From: Sinotaia quadrata
Lineage: Eukaryota > Mollusca > Gastropoda > Architaenioglossa > Viviparidae
Reading direction: 5' to 3'
Assembly: GCA_028829895.1 (NCBI GenBank)
Contig: CM054177.1
Coordinates: 35,990,564 to 36,054,563 of the forward strand
DNA: 64,000 bases
Of this stretch, positions 26,610 through 37,589 are shown one piece after another (within the stretch, counting starts at the first letter, position 1; every line of letters begins with the position of its first letter). Both the position numbers and the translations under genes were made by a program. The notes under the pieces are model-generated. The model had not been told where the DNA came from, ran no database searches, and saw only the letters and a list, made by a program, of their open reading frames with translations.

Positions 26610-28090
26610 TTTGAAGTGATAGTGGGTGGATGGGGATTCTTTAATATAATTTTAAGTTGGATTGAATTACTCCTTTAGTAAGAAGTTTCATCTGTGAGTA
26701 GAAGTTATGTGTCAGTAGAACATCTATACATATGAGGAAGAATTAGAGTTCTACAATGCCAGGGGATCCACCAAGTGGAACATAAGTTGGTATTTTATTG
26801 GGAATTTATTGAGATATATATATATATAATGAGAATTCCAACCACTTGTAATTAGGTATGAATTATTAAAAGACAGAATACTCATGATAATAATCATAAG
26901 AGTGTGGGCGTTAGTCCGACTGATTGAGAGAGAATGGACTTAATATTTTTTGCTATTGATATGCTATACTTGCATTTTATGTAGAGATGCATTCTGTGAG
27001 TAGACTATTATTTCTACATATTGTGAACTATGAAGCTTATATGTGGTATACTAAACACTTGATATTGTTTCTAGTGAACACTCTCATAAAACTATTATGC
27101 TGTATTTATTATGCTGTATGTGTGTATCGAGCTAATAAATACTGTTGCAGGAAACTGTAAGTTGATACTTGAATGTAAAAAGGAATGGAATTAAAAAAGA
27201 AATGAACTGGAAACTTAAGTGTTTGTTCCAAGATTATATTTTTACAGGGACAAAGCAGCCTTTCCTTGTATTATTTGAATCTTCTGGTTTACTGATTGTA
27301 AACCACTATGACTATGGTAGATGCAGGAATCACCTACCACAGTGTATGAGGAATACACTACACTCCATTGGTGTATGGTGGCAAGGTATGCCAACTACAC
27401 TGAGCAATTTCTGGTACAAGGAAGTTACTGGAAATTGCTACAATCTTTGTTCTACTTGTGCAAGCTGGTATGGCGAATGAGGAGGTAACACGTGGACAAT
27501 AAACTTGTGACTTTGAAATGAAAAGCACTTGAAAAAGACAATTGCAGCTTTTTCTATACAAGGTTACATAGAAACTATTATTGTTTATCTTAATAACTCC
27601 ATTTCTGTTCTCTGATAAGAACTATCCTGTGATTTGTATTGAAATTAAATTGTTGAATTGCATTTTAAGATATAAGACTGTAGTATGAAAATTATTTGAA
27701 TGTGGTTTTGTGGAAATATTGTTGTCAAGTAATATTTTCTTGTATTTGTTATATGTATATTTGATTGTCGATTTAATAAATTTATTATTAAATGTATTGA
27801 CTCTTTTACACATATTGATATCCTTATGTTGGAGAAGAAAGTGGGTAGATGGGGGCTTTATAAATATAGATTAAAGACGGATTTGCCTTATCCTTTAGTA
27901 AGAAGTTTTCCACTTACGGAAATAGTGTGTGACGATAAATGTTTGTCTTTAATGTTGTGGAAAATGTTTACAGCGCCCGCATATCTGCCAATGAGAGAGA
28001 TGAGTGGTGTTTGCTAGAGAATTATTAATAACATAAATTAAGATTCTCATCACTTGTATAATTAATTATGGAAGAGTAATTAATTAATTA
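26610..28090. repeat. Pair of diverged direct repeats about 1.2 kb apart
   Basis: Blocks at about 26614-26880 and 27825-28085 share ordered phrases: gtgggtrgatgggg, cctttagtaagaagttt, and a gagaatt...cacttgtaatta segment. The unit is about 260 bp and strongly diverged. The pair could be ends of one old element or two independent copies. Between them is sequence with no recognised coding content. Low certainty. Confidence 0.4.
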
Positions 28091-28369
28091 ATAATAATAA
28101 TAACCATTAGCTAGGTGGTGTTGGCATCACAACATGTTTGACAATAATTGGTGTGTATATTTCTTTCCAATACAACATACCAGAAAACAAGGAATATATT
28201 CTTTAAAAACCCATTAATCATTATCTGGAGTCAGAAAGTAATTCATGCTGTAAACCTAGTGAAAATGAAATCTGTGAAATACATGCACAATACTTGTTGA
28301 ACTCAACATCGCATGTATCCTAGTCGCTGCTCTTCTGCCAGCTACCAAAGAATTATATTGCTTGACCTG

Positions 28370-29650
28370 ATTGTTTGGGATTTACACTCACATTGAAAAA
28401 TATCATGAAGCTTTGAACGGTGTCATTTGGCAGAGTTTAAACGAACACCTCTTAACAGCTAGAATACCACCAACATCGACAGATAGTGAAACTCAAACTA
28501 ATATCCAATGGAAAATACCACCAAAAACCAAAGACAACACAGACTATCATCAAACCAACACTAACAAAAAACAAAATGCAAACTGCAAAATCACCAACAC
28601 ACATACTACTACTACAGCGAGAAAAAAATTCGTACAGACAGAATAATGCACCAAGCAGGAAATTGCACCGACAGAGATAGAAGCTGCACTCTACGAATAC
28701 ACAAGATTGCTCAAGGCCCCTTTTTCTCACCATAACCAGAGACCCCACCAAGAGCAACAACGACAGCAGCATTCACAACAGACAACCAAACAACAGAACA
28801 AGGCCCCAAACACAAAAGACGGCACCCACTACAATACATCCAACAACAAGAGCGACAGCAATAGTCACCAACAGCAGCTACAACAAAGGCAACAACAATG
28901 CCAATGAAACCAACACCACTGACAACAACAGCAATGGTGGCACAGTGATCAGCTGTACACGTAGTGGGGTTATTTCAATCACCCCATTGCAGGTGTGATG
29001 CAGCTGCTGCTAGACCACCTGTAATGGCCACCAGCACCCACCTTCATGCATCCCAATGGATACTGGGGACAGCCACGACAACAAGGCCAACAACAACAAT
29101 GACAACACCACCAAGAGGAAGATATAGGGTTGAACATCCTGGGTACAGTACATGCTAAGTACAGACTTAGTGTGCTGCTAGCCTGGGCTTTGTAAGACCC
29201 CCTCGCACACTCCACCCACTCATCATCAGGAATGACAACAACACCCACCACAACTTCAGCCCATGGATTAATGGACTAAAGTCTGCCTTTGCTGGCCAGA
29301 CATGTTTTGCAATGGAAAAGCAAACAACAGCACTAGACATAGATTCTTCACCAATCTTCACAACTTACAGCAGCCACCAACACGACAATGCTCAACAGGA
29401 ACAAGGATACAACTTCAACACTACAGACAAAAAAGTAGAGGACACACAACTCAACGACTCATTAATTTTTTTTAAAAATCAATTAACTGATGCCATCACC
29501 AATCAAGCACATCGACAAAACTCTGACAGCAACACCACCACCAGTGCTCCCTGAATAATCATGAGAGGAGCAGGTCCCACTGGAGCATTACAGATCAGAG
29601 AACATCTTATGATTAAATGATCCATGAAAGCTCCAGTGGTGACATTAAAT
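28370..29650 (+). repeat. Family A copy 1 of the nest (plus)
   Basis: Landmarks in order are: a broken peptide with SETQTNIQWKIPPKTK (28490-28535), an EIEAALYEY peptide (28676-28700), a Gln/Asn/His-rich low-complexity stretch (28740-28905), and a 'ggggttatttcaatcacccc' block (28966). The gaacatcctgggtac ... agcctgggctttgtaag block follows (29130-29200), then a FSPWINGLKSAFAGQTCFAM peptide (29240-29310), and a tail of ggtcccactggagca ... ctccagtggtgacattaaat (29570-29650). Reading frames are interrupted. I do not recognise the class. Confidence 0.65.
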
Positions 29651-29715
29651 TGTTAGCATAACTACCACTACACTTTGCGATCCATCTCAATACATGCGAG
29701 TCAGTCAGCAGATGT

Positions 29716-29716
<1 letters not shown>

Positions 29717-29782
<66 letters not shown>
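29717..29782. repeat. (CT)33 microsatellite
   Basis: A pure ct array of 66 bases. The RERERE and SLSLSL open frames on the two strands are artefacts of it. Confidence 0.98.
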
Positions 29783-29786
<4 letters not shown>

Positions 29787-29839
29787 AACATACCTTTTTG
29801 AACAGCTTACCAAATCCAAATAAAGGATGGACAGGTGAC

Positions 29840-31640
29840 ACAATCATGGAACAGCCAGTACAGTGCCTAAGCCCTTATTGGGGCTAGCTACAAAGAAACC
29901 AGCTCTACTGCCAACACCCAAGCCTTTTGCAAGGTGGGAAATATACAAAAAGCTTGACTTTGTCTTGGACCTCCACAAAAACGAAATTGACATCAACTAC
30001 TACATTATTAATTTCATAAAGCTAGATGAGAACATTCTAACATCTGAAGAATTTCAAATCAGATCAAGCAACATTCACCTCGACTTTGCATTCGAATGGC
30101 ATACTCTGGACCCTTTACCAAAACATTGAGGGTGAAGAAGAAAAGACAACTAATCAAACAAGTGACCCACAGAGCTATCAAGCTACATGTGATTCTCGAA
30201 CAACACCTCACCACAGCTTTAGATGAAATCACTGAGTCTATCTGCATGGCGGACAAAACACTGACAACAGACAATGAAACACAAATCAACAATATATGGA
30301 CATTATCTCCTAAAAAGAAAGCTAACTCTGCTCAGACACCCAAAGAGAAAAAAATCAGGCTTCCACAAAGACTCCTTTGAACACCATGGAGAACAAAAAA
30401 TTCAGACTCCAGTCACCAACACTGAAGGGAAAATATGCAAACTTCAACAAAAGATAATCTTCAAAATAGCCACACAGACCAAGACAACAAAAAAAGGAAA
30501 GAAAAATACATACAAACAGTTGACTGCCTCAAGGAACAAGATCCTCCAATGGTGATCGAGGCAGCCCTTAATGAGTTTGAAAAAGTGCTTGTGGTCTCTC
30601 CTCTCTCACCACTGCCAGTCACCTCAAAGGGCAGCATCAACAATGACAACAACCACAACAGACTACCAAGCAACAACAACAGAACAGGGCCCCATACACA
30701 AAAGATGGCGCCCACCACAACACATCAGAAAACAACAGCAATAACAATACAACAATGCTGACTAAACCACTGCAGATTTAATGGTGGCAAAGTGATTAGC
30801 TGTACATGCAGTGGGGCTATTTCAATCACCCCATTGCTACTAGACCACACATACTGGCCACCAGTGCCTGCCTTCTTACACCCCAATGGACATTGGAGAC
30901 AATAATGATGCCAGTATCAATTGCAACAATGACAACATCACTAATGAGGAGAACAGGGGGTTGAACATCCTGGGCACATGTATAAGCTAGGTGCAGACCT
31001 GGTGTGCTACTAGCCTGGGCTCTGTAAGACACCTCCTCCAACCCACAATCTCACTCCAACATAAAAAGATGACATCAACAACATCAACCAGAGCTTTAGT
31101 CCATGGACTACTGGTCGAAAACCCACCTTTAGCAATAGATGAGCGAACTGCAAACTCTGCACAAAAAAAAGCAAAGCTTCAACAACAGACAGCATGGCAT
31201 TCAGACAATAACACAGAAAATGCAGCAAAAACTTTCACATGGGCAACACAACTGTTAGCTCTTCAGGCACAAAGTGCAGGAATAAAGGCTACAGATCTAA
31301 AGGAAAAAAAACATTACACCTTTCAAGCCACAGATGCAAGACACAAGAAACGGAGAACACATAACATGAACACAACTCTACAGGGGAAAACAACAACCCA
31401 CTACAACAGTCACAAAAGCAAACACCAGAAAAAGGAAAACAACACCTGCAGCACACAACGCCCACCACCCTCTTCAAAATAAAGTGAGAAGAGAAAGGCT
31501 CCACAGGAATCCACCAAAATTCAAGATCATCAAAAGAAGATGAAAGTTTTCATGCAATTTCTGCAGAGCAAAAGAAGTTAACAGAACTACTACTACTTAC
31601 ACTTTGCAATCAGTTGGAGATCATCCTTAGAACAGCAGCC
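29840..31640 (+). repeat. Family A copy 2 of the nest (plus), longest copy
   Basis: This copy starts with a 'cctaagcccttattggggct' block (29866) that also occurs at 31680. It then carries protein fragments in two frames (29863-30129 and 30096-30380), the second with TDNETQINNIWTLSPKKK, clearly related to SETQTNIQWKIPPKTK in copy 1. An IEAALNEF peptide follows (30556-30580), then the gggctatttcaatcacccca block (30812), the landmark gaacatcctgggcac ... agcctgggctctgtaag (30962-31028), and a tail. The tail contains 'ggctccacaggaatcc' and 'gatgaaagttttcatgcaat', which reappear in reverse complement near 33.73-33.82 kb. No intact frame. Confidence 0.65.
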
Positions 31641-31649
31641 ATAAAGAAG

Positions 31650-32590
31650 CATAACACCAGAATGTCAGCTTATGCCACACTAAGCCCTTATTAGAGCTAG
31701 TTGTGAAACCAGCCTTATTGCCCACTCCCAAGTCCTCTTCAGGGTGGGAAAATCAGGATGGCTTACATCATATGGCCACCTCCAAGCCCTTATCAGGGCT
31801 AGAAAGCAATGGTGGTGAGTAATCAGCTGTACATTCAGTGGGGTTATTTTAATTACCCCTTTGCAGATATGATCTAACTGCTGCTAGACCACCAGTAACT
31901 GCCACCAATGCCCGCCTTTATATATCCCAATAAACACCAGAGGCAGGCATGACAAGAGTGCCAACAACAATGGCAACACCATCAGGAGGACAGAGGGTTA
32001 AACATCCCTGGTGCACATACATTCTAAGTACAGAATTGGTGTGCTACTAACCTGGGCTCTGTAAGACACCCCACCTACCTATCCTCCCACTCAACACTGG
32101 GAACAACAGCAACATCCACCACAACTTTAGGCTATGGATTACTGAACTAAAGTTTGCCTTTGCCAGCCAGACACGTTTTGCAATGGACGAGTGAGCAACA
32201 GCACTAGACATAGATTCTTCACAACTTACCTCAGCCACTGACACAACAATGCTCAACCAGAACAAAGATACAACTTTAATGCCACAGACACGAGAAATAG
32301 GGGACACATAACTCAACAGGAACACAACTCAATGACTTAAAAAGAAAAATTAAAAATTTCAACAAATAACGCCAACACCAAGCAAGCACTGAGACAAAAC
32401 TCCAGCAGCAAAACCATCACCATTGCTTCCCGAATACTCATGAGGAGAGCAGGTCCCATTGGAGCACTATAAATCAGAGAATGTCTTATGATGAAATGAT
32501 CCTCAAAACTCCAGTGGTGACATTAAATTGTTAGCATAACCATCACCACCAACACACTTTACAATTAATGTCAAGTATTCAAATTCAATT
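31650..32590 (+). repeat. Family A copy 3 of the nest (plus, 5' part missing)
   Basis: After a 'taagcccttattagagctag' block (31682) the copy jumps to the ggggttattttaattacccc block (31838). It lacks the whole peptide-bearing section of copies 1 and 2. The landmark is at about 31993-32065, a WITELKFAFASQT peptide at about 32130-32180, and the ggtcccattggagcac ... ctccagtggtgacattaaat tail at 32452-32530. Confidence 0.65.
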
Positions 32591-33860
32591 TTTTTCTTGC
32601 TGACATATCTCCTCAGAAGCCGCAGTAGACTTTTTATCTTGAGATATTCTTGGTCTTGGGTTACTTTTGGAGGACTTCCGCTCCTCACTGTATTCTGGAG
32701 AGGGGAGACTGGTATGTTGGTGGAAGTGTTTGTTGCATGTTGTTGTAGATGTGAAGTTCTGGGTCTTTTGTTTTGTTTTTTTTTTCTTTCTTTTTTTTTA
32801 AAAAGAGTTTCTATTGAATGTAGAAGTGTAGTTTGCATTTTCTTGAATCTGGTGACTGTAGCATTAAAAGCTGCCTTGTTGGTGTTTTGAAGAGTGTTGG
32901 TGTAAATTTCCTTTGTTTCTGTAGACTGTGGGTGTCCATATGAGTTGCTGACTGGCTATGAAGCGATGCGTTTGGGAAGTGGTTTATATGCACTCGTCCA
33001 TTGCAAAAGCAAGTCTGGTCGGCAATGGCAGGCTTTAATCCAGAAATCCATAGTATAAAAGAGAGTTGGGTTTGAAAGCACGCCAAGCCTATACTTGGCA
33101 TTTACGTGTGTGCAGGATGTTCAGCCCCCTGTCCTCCTCAGTGTTGTTGTTGGCACTAGCATCATGGCTGTTCCCAGGGAGTGTTGGGATGCATGAAGAT
33201 GGGCGCTGGTGGCCAGCATAAGTGGTCGAGCAGCAGTTGAATCATGTCTATAATGGGATGATTAAAGTAGCCCCACTTCATGAACTGCTGTTCACTGGGC
33301 TGTTGTTGTTAATGTTGGCATTTGTTAAGAAGTCACGGGAGAGCGTGTAGCGTGACTGGTCGTACTGTTTCTCCCGCCCTAAAAAGGGCTTGGGAATGGG
33401 ATAGTAGAGCTGTTATCCCAGTCTCCCCTGGAATTGCTTGGCACGGGTGCGTCTTCTGTCCATCCTGTTCGGTGAACCGCTGAAGGTGTGGAGCAGAGGG
33501 AATGAATGAATCATGCTGTGATTTCAAGGATTAAGGGCTGAAGGTGTGGAGCAGAGGGAATGAATGAATCATGCTGTGATTTCAAGGGTTGAGATCAGGG
33601 CCGTCTTAACAGCATTATAAGCCCATAGGCAAAAGCACTGCTCTGGGGCCCCTATCTACACGATCAGCATGGCACCCCTGGGCAAATGCACCGGTTGAAA
33701 TATATTTGTTGTTTCGATAACTTCTTTGCTCCACAGGAATTGCATGAAAAATTTTCATCTTCTAGATGTTCTCATTTTTTTTTTTTTTTATTGATTTCCG
33801 TGGAGCCTTCCTCCCTTTACTTGTATTCAGGGAGGGTAGGTGGAGGCTGGTTGAAGTGGA
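32591..33860 (-). repeat. Family A copy 4 of the nest (minus)
   Basis: Read on the minus strand, this copy has the 'gaaggctccacggaa' and 'gaagatgaaaatttttcatg' tail (33730-33820), a 'cccaagcccttttagggcgg' block (about 33375-33395), the gatgttcagccccctgtc variant of the landmark (33117), the WISGLKPAIADQTCF peptide (32995-33045) and the KSLLRLLR peptide (32605-32640). It abuts copy 3 head to head at about 32590. It contains a 58 bp tandem duplication. Confidence 0.6.
33481..33596. repeat. 58 bp tandem duplication
   Basis: The unit tgaaggtgtggagcagaggg starts at 33481 and at 33539, nearly identical through 'gtgatttcaagg'. Confidence 0.95.
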
Positions 33861-35110
33861 GGTGAAATATATAATCTCTGAACTCTTATATATGAAAAAT
33901 TACTCCACAACCAGAAGATACACTTTATGTAAATGAAACAGTTTGGATTCATATTAGAAATTGCAAGGAGAAATGCGCTGCGAATTTATCCTTTTAACAT
34001 ATAATTACTTAATAAATAGGTAATCGCTGCTCGATCGTAGGGTTTACTTGATATATATGTGACCGATGAAAGTATGCACAAATTACTCACCTGTGGAATA
34101 TTCTTAACTACATTTAAAAATGAAATAGTGATTATGTGAAAATTACGTTACGTTTTTGTGACCATAAATTATTTTTTAAATATCACTCTTTGAAATTAAT
34201 TTATTTGTTAATGTTAATACTACTTATAATGATAATTTTATTAAATAATGTCGACCATAAATTATTTTTAAAAATATTTATTTCTTGAAACTAACTTATT
34301 TCTTAAAAACTTATAATAATTTTATTAAATAATGTATATTCTTTACAAGCGCCTTTGACTGCTGACAGCATATCCCCCCCCCCCCCCCCCCCCGTAGTCA
34401 GTACCACCGTTTGTTTTAATACTAGTCAAATCATGTCCGACATTATTCACTATTACAAACATGTCCAGTGAAACCGTCTCCATTGAAGACTCGTTTCGCT
34501 ATTTTAGTATTTAGTATATTACTTTATTCAGAATGATAGAATTAAAGAAAAATAAGGTTAATAATTATGTGAGAATTAACAGAGTTAATAAATATTGAAT
34601 TGTATTGTCTTCTGTCCTCATACAATCGAATGATATGCAAGATGTTTGGAAATCTTTCTTTAATAAACTTTACACACAATCAGATTTTTTTTCTTCTCAG
34701 AGTGAGTGATAAAATGGCTTCCCATAGCTGGTGTGGGTGAAACTGTTTTATGCGCACTGAAGTCTGCTGCTCAATGGTAATGACGACGCTTTAAGTATTA
34801 ATTACCTTTATTAAAAAGTGAAAATACCAGATGTCTTTCAATTTTGCATTATAATAGCGATCAGTAGCAATGTTGATCTTTTCTTTTTCGGTTTGCCAAG
34901 ACTGCTCTCAGCCACAAAGACATACCACTCGGATCCACATGGTTAATAAAAATCTAGAACAGATTGTTGTTTGTTTCGTGACTTCGTGAGGTCAGGGCCG
35001 TGAAAACAAGTATATGGTGCCATGATGTTGTTGTGAATTGTAGCAGCGTCAGTTCTTATTAAGCTACATAATTTTAGAATGTTCATTAAAGATGTCGCTG
35101 GTAAGATATT
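33861..35110 (+). promoter_or_regulatory. CpG-richer stretch, possible promoter/5' exon (tentative)
   Basis: CpG dinucleotides are denser here than in neighbouring sequence (for example 33970-34070 and 34760-35100). A canonical-looking donor (gatgtcgctg/gtaaga) sits at about 35099-35104. It could be a non-coding first exon of the nuclear receptor downstream, whose coding exon 1 seems to follow an acceptor. An alternative is that the CpGs mark a younger repeat. There is no TATA box or initiator I can defend. Confidence 0.2.
34374..34393. repeat. Poly-C tract, 20 C
   Basis: Twenty consecutive C between tat and gtagtc. Shorter C runs lie at 35476-35485 and 51523-51535. Confidence 0.95.
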
Positions 35111-37585
35111 TTGGATGTATATTATTACTTTTGTATAATTATGTAAAGGTATAGATATGAATATTTCTTGCTCTGATTAATTATAGTCTTATTTACTTCT
35201 GACGTATGTGTGTGTGTGTGTGTAATTGTTTGATTAGTATGCTCTTTACGGATACGGGGGAGGGGGACTGTCCACACTGTAATCGGACTCCAGAATTTTA
35301 TTATTATGTATCAGTAGCAATGTAAATTGTGTGAAGCTAATTTTTTGTTTAAGTTATGAAAATAGTGACTTGTGGTATTGAAAGAAGCAGCGTTCATTAA
35401 AATTATTTGATTATCTTTTTCGAAGTTCAGTTTTGCTTAGTAATCCAATTTTTAGGTGACACATTTCTTTTATTACCCCCCCCCCTCCTAAAATATATTT
35501 ACTATAATGAAGTTTATATATCGTAAAATCAAACAGTCTAGAAGAAACAAGTTTGCATCTTAAGTTGACACCATATAGACTGGAACTAAGAGGAAACTAC
35601 TTAATATCAATACTTGCAATGGGAATAAAAAAAAGAAACAGGATAGTCAGAAGTGGGTGAAAAATAATCTAAAGGAAAGTAAGAAATGACGAAGATTAAT
35701 ACTTTTGCTTTCAAAGTTGTAATGAAGTAATTTATGATTCATTTGTTGTAGTAATTTTTGTTTGAAATTTGATGAATGCTAAATTGTCACATTTGGCACC
35801 TGATGAACAGTGACTTAACAATGATGATTGCTGGTTAAACTAAGGATTGCCTTTTAGTTTTATTAGTTTTAATGCTTACAATTTTAGAAACTGTTTCAGA
35901 TTTAAAACTGCAGAGTTCACTTGTAAATTTATTAAGGTGGTGGCAATGTCCTGGAATGGGTTCATATCCAGATCTAAAAAATATATAAATGCAGCATTAA
36001 TTAATTGTTGTAAGTGTGATTTACTCAAATGGTTATTGGATTGCATCAAAGCACAGACATTTGATGTGCTCTTGTCACAGGTTATGGAAGTTAAAAAGGA
36101 AGTTATTGTGTGCTGTGCCATTGCTAAACATTGTGAGTGAAATATCATCAACAGTATAATTTTTAAATTATTTTATTTAATTTTAAAATATTATTTTTTC
36201 TAAATAAATCTGCTAATTTCATTGACTTACCAGAAGATTACCAAGGCTGCTTCTTAATCTTATAGTTATAGTGTGGTTTTCCTTTATGCATCTTATAAGT
36301 GACTGACTTTTGAAAAATGAATAGCTACTATAGCAGTATCATAATCTCTCTATCAGGAAAGATGTATGTGTTTCTCAAATATCTTTTGTCAGTAAAAGGT
36401 TAATTAAAGAAGGGGGTACCACATCATCCATCAATTTACTGATGTCTACAGAGAAAAAAATCCATCAGATATTTTTCTTTTTTTGCAAGGAATTTGTTTA
36501 TATACCTTGATGGTAAAGTACTTTGTGCACTGAGAAGTGAGATACAATATACTCCACTTGTCATGTTGTCATTTTGTAAAGATTAAGTCACTTAGTACAA
36601 TCTCAGTTTGAAACTATACTAGTATACTATTTTACATTTTTAGGATCCTGTGAGGAAAGTTTTTCTTAAAACATTATTGCCACTTGAAGCAATGCTAGCT
36701 CGTTATCTCTTAACAGAGTTTATTTTACCACTCCCACCACACACACATTTGCACAGAATTATTTTGTTTGTCTAGTCAGTTTGAAGAAGATTAAAAACAA
36801 AACCTTTTGAAACTATATAGACTTATTATATTTATAAAATGGAATTTTTTCTCTGCTGGTTCCTTTTGTAGATTTGCAACACAACAGCTGAACAGATAGA
36901 GGTGTTTTGGCAAAAGATTTATGATAAATGAATTCTTTTACTTATTTTAGGATTATTTGATAGAAGTTGGGGGATATTTTGTTTTACCATCATCATTCAT
37001 TTTTTTTCCCTTAACTCATTCACTTTTTGGTTTGAATCAATGAATAATGATTCATAAAAAAAAAAAAAAAATATTTTTTCAGAGTATCACTTTAGTCTAA
37101 ACTGCTTGTTAAACTGTTGTATTATGATCTAGGGTATATATTCTGAAGATTTTTTCCCATTTAACTGGTGTATTATGATAAATTAGATGTAATTTAATGC
37201 TTTGGTACAAACTTTGCTTAAAATAATGCAGGTAATAATTATTGTTATGAAGAAAAACATGCCACATATTATATTATGGCCTCCTTGAATAATGATGTAA
37301 TGATTATCATGAGTGACATCAAATCATCTTCTCATTAAATAATGAGTAAAGAGTGCCATGAACACCCATGCCAGTAGAAATTAATATACAACTGTGCTTT
37401 ACATTTCTTTGTTTACAGTTACATAGGGTCAACTTTTTAAAGAACAGTTTATTAAAATTCTTTACATTCCAAGGATCCAAAATTTTTTAGAAAGCAATTT
37501 GTATTACATGAACATCCATCATTTTCTCTCAGTCTCTCTTACACACCCACACTACAAATCCATCAATGCAAACATATCCAAAGCC
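35111..37585. other. Intergenic or 5' intron, nothing recognised
   Basis: AT-rich unique-looking sequence. The overlapping open frames on both strands at 35.85-36.15 kb have no recognisable motif. If the receptor has a distal first exon, this would be intron. Confidence 0.4.
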
Positions 37586-37589
37586 AATT

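Noticed and set aside
29613..29887. RERERE and SLSLSL open frames
   Set aside because: Both follow from the CT microsatellite.
30991..31482. 163-codon open frame on the plus strand
   Set aside because: Lies inside a family A repeat, is Thr/Gln/Lys-rich and has no recognised domain; described as part of the repeat.
33596..33720. cagggccgtcttaacag start resembling a hAT/MITE terminus
   Set aside because: No matching inverted end or target duplication was found nearby, and it lies inside a family A copy.
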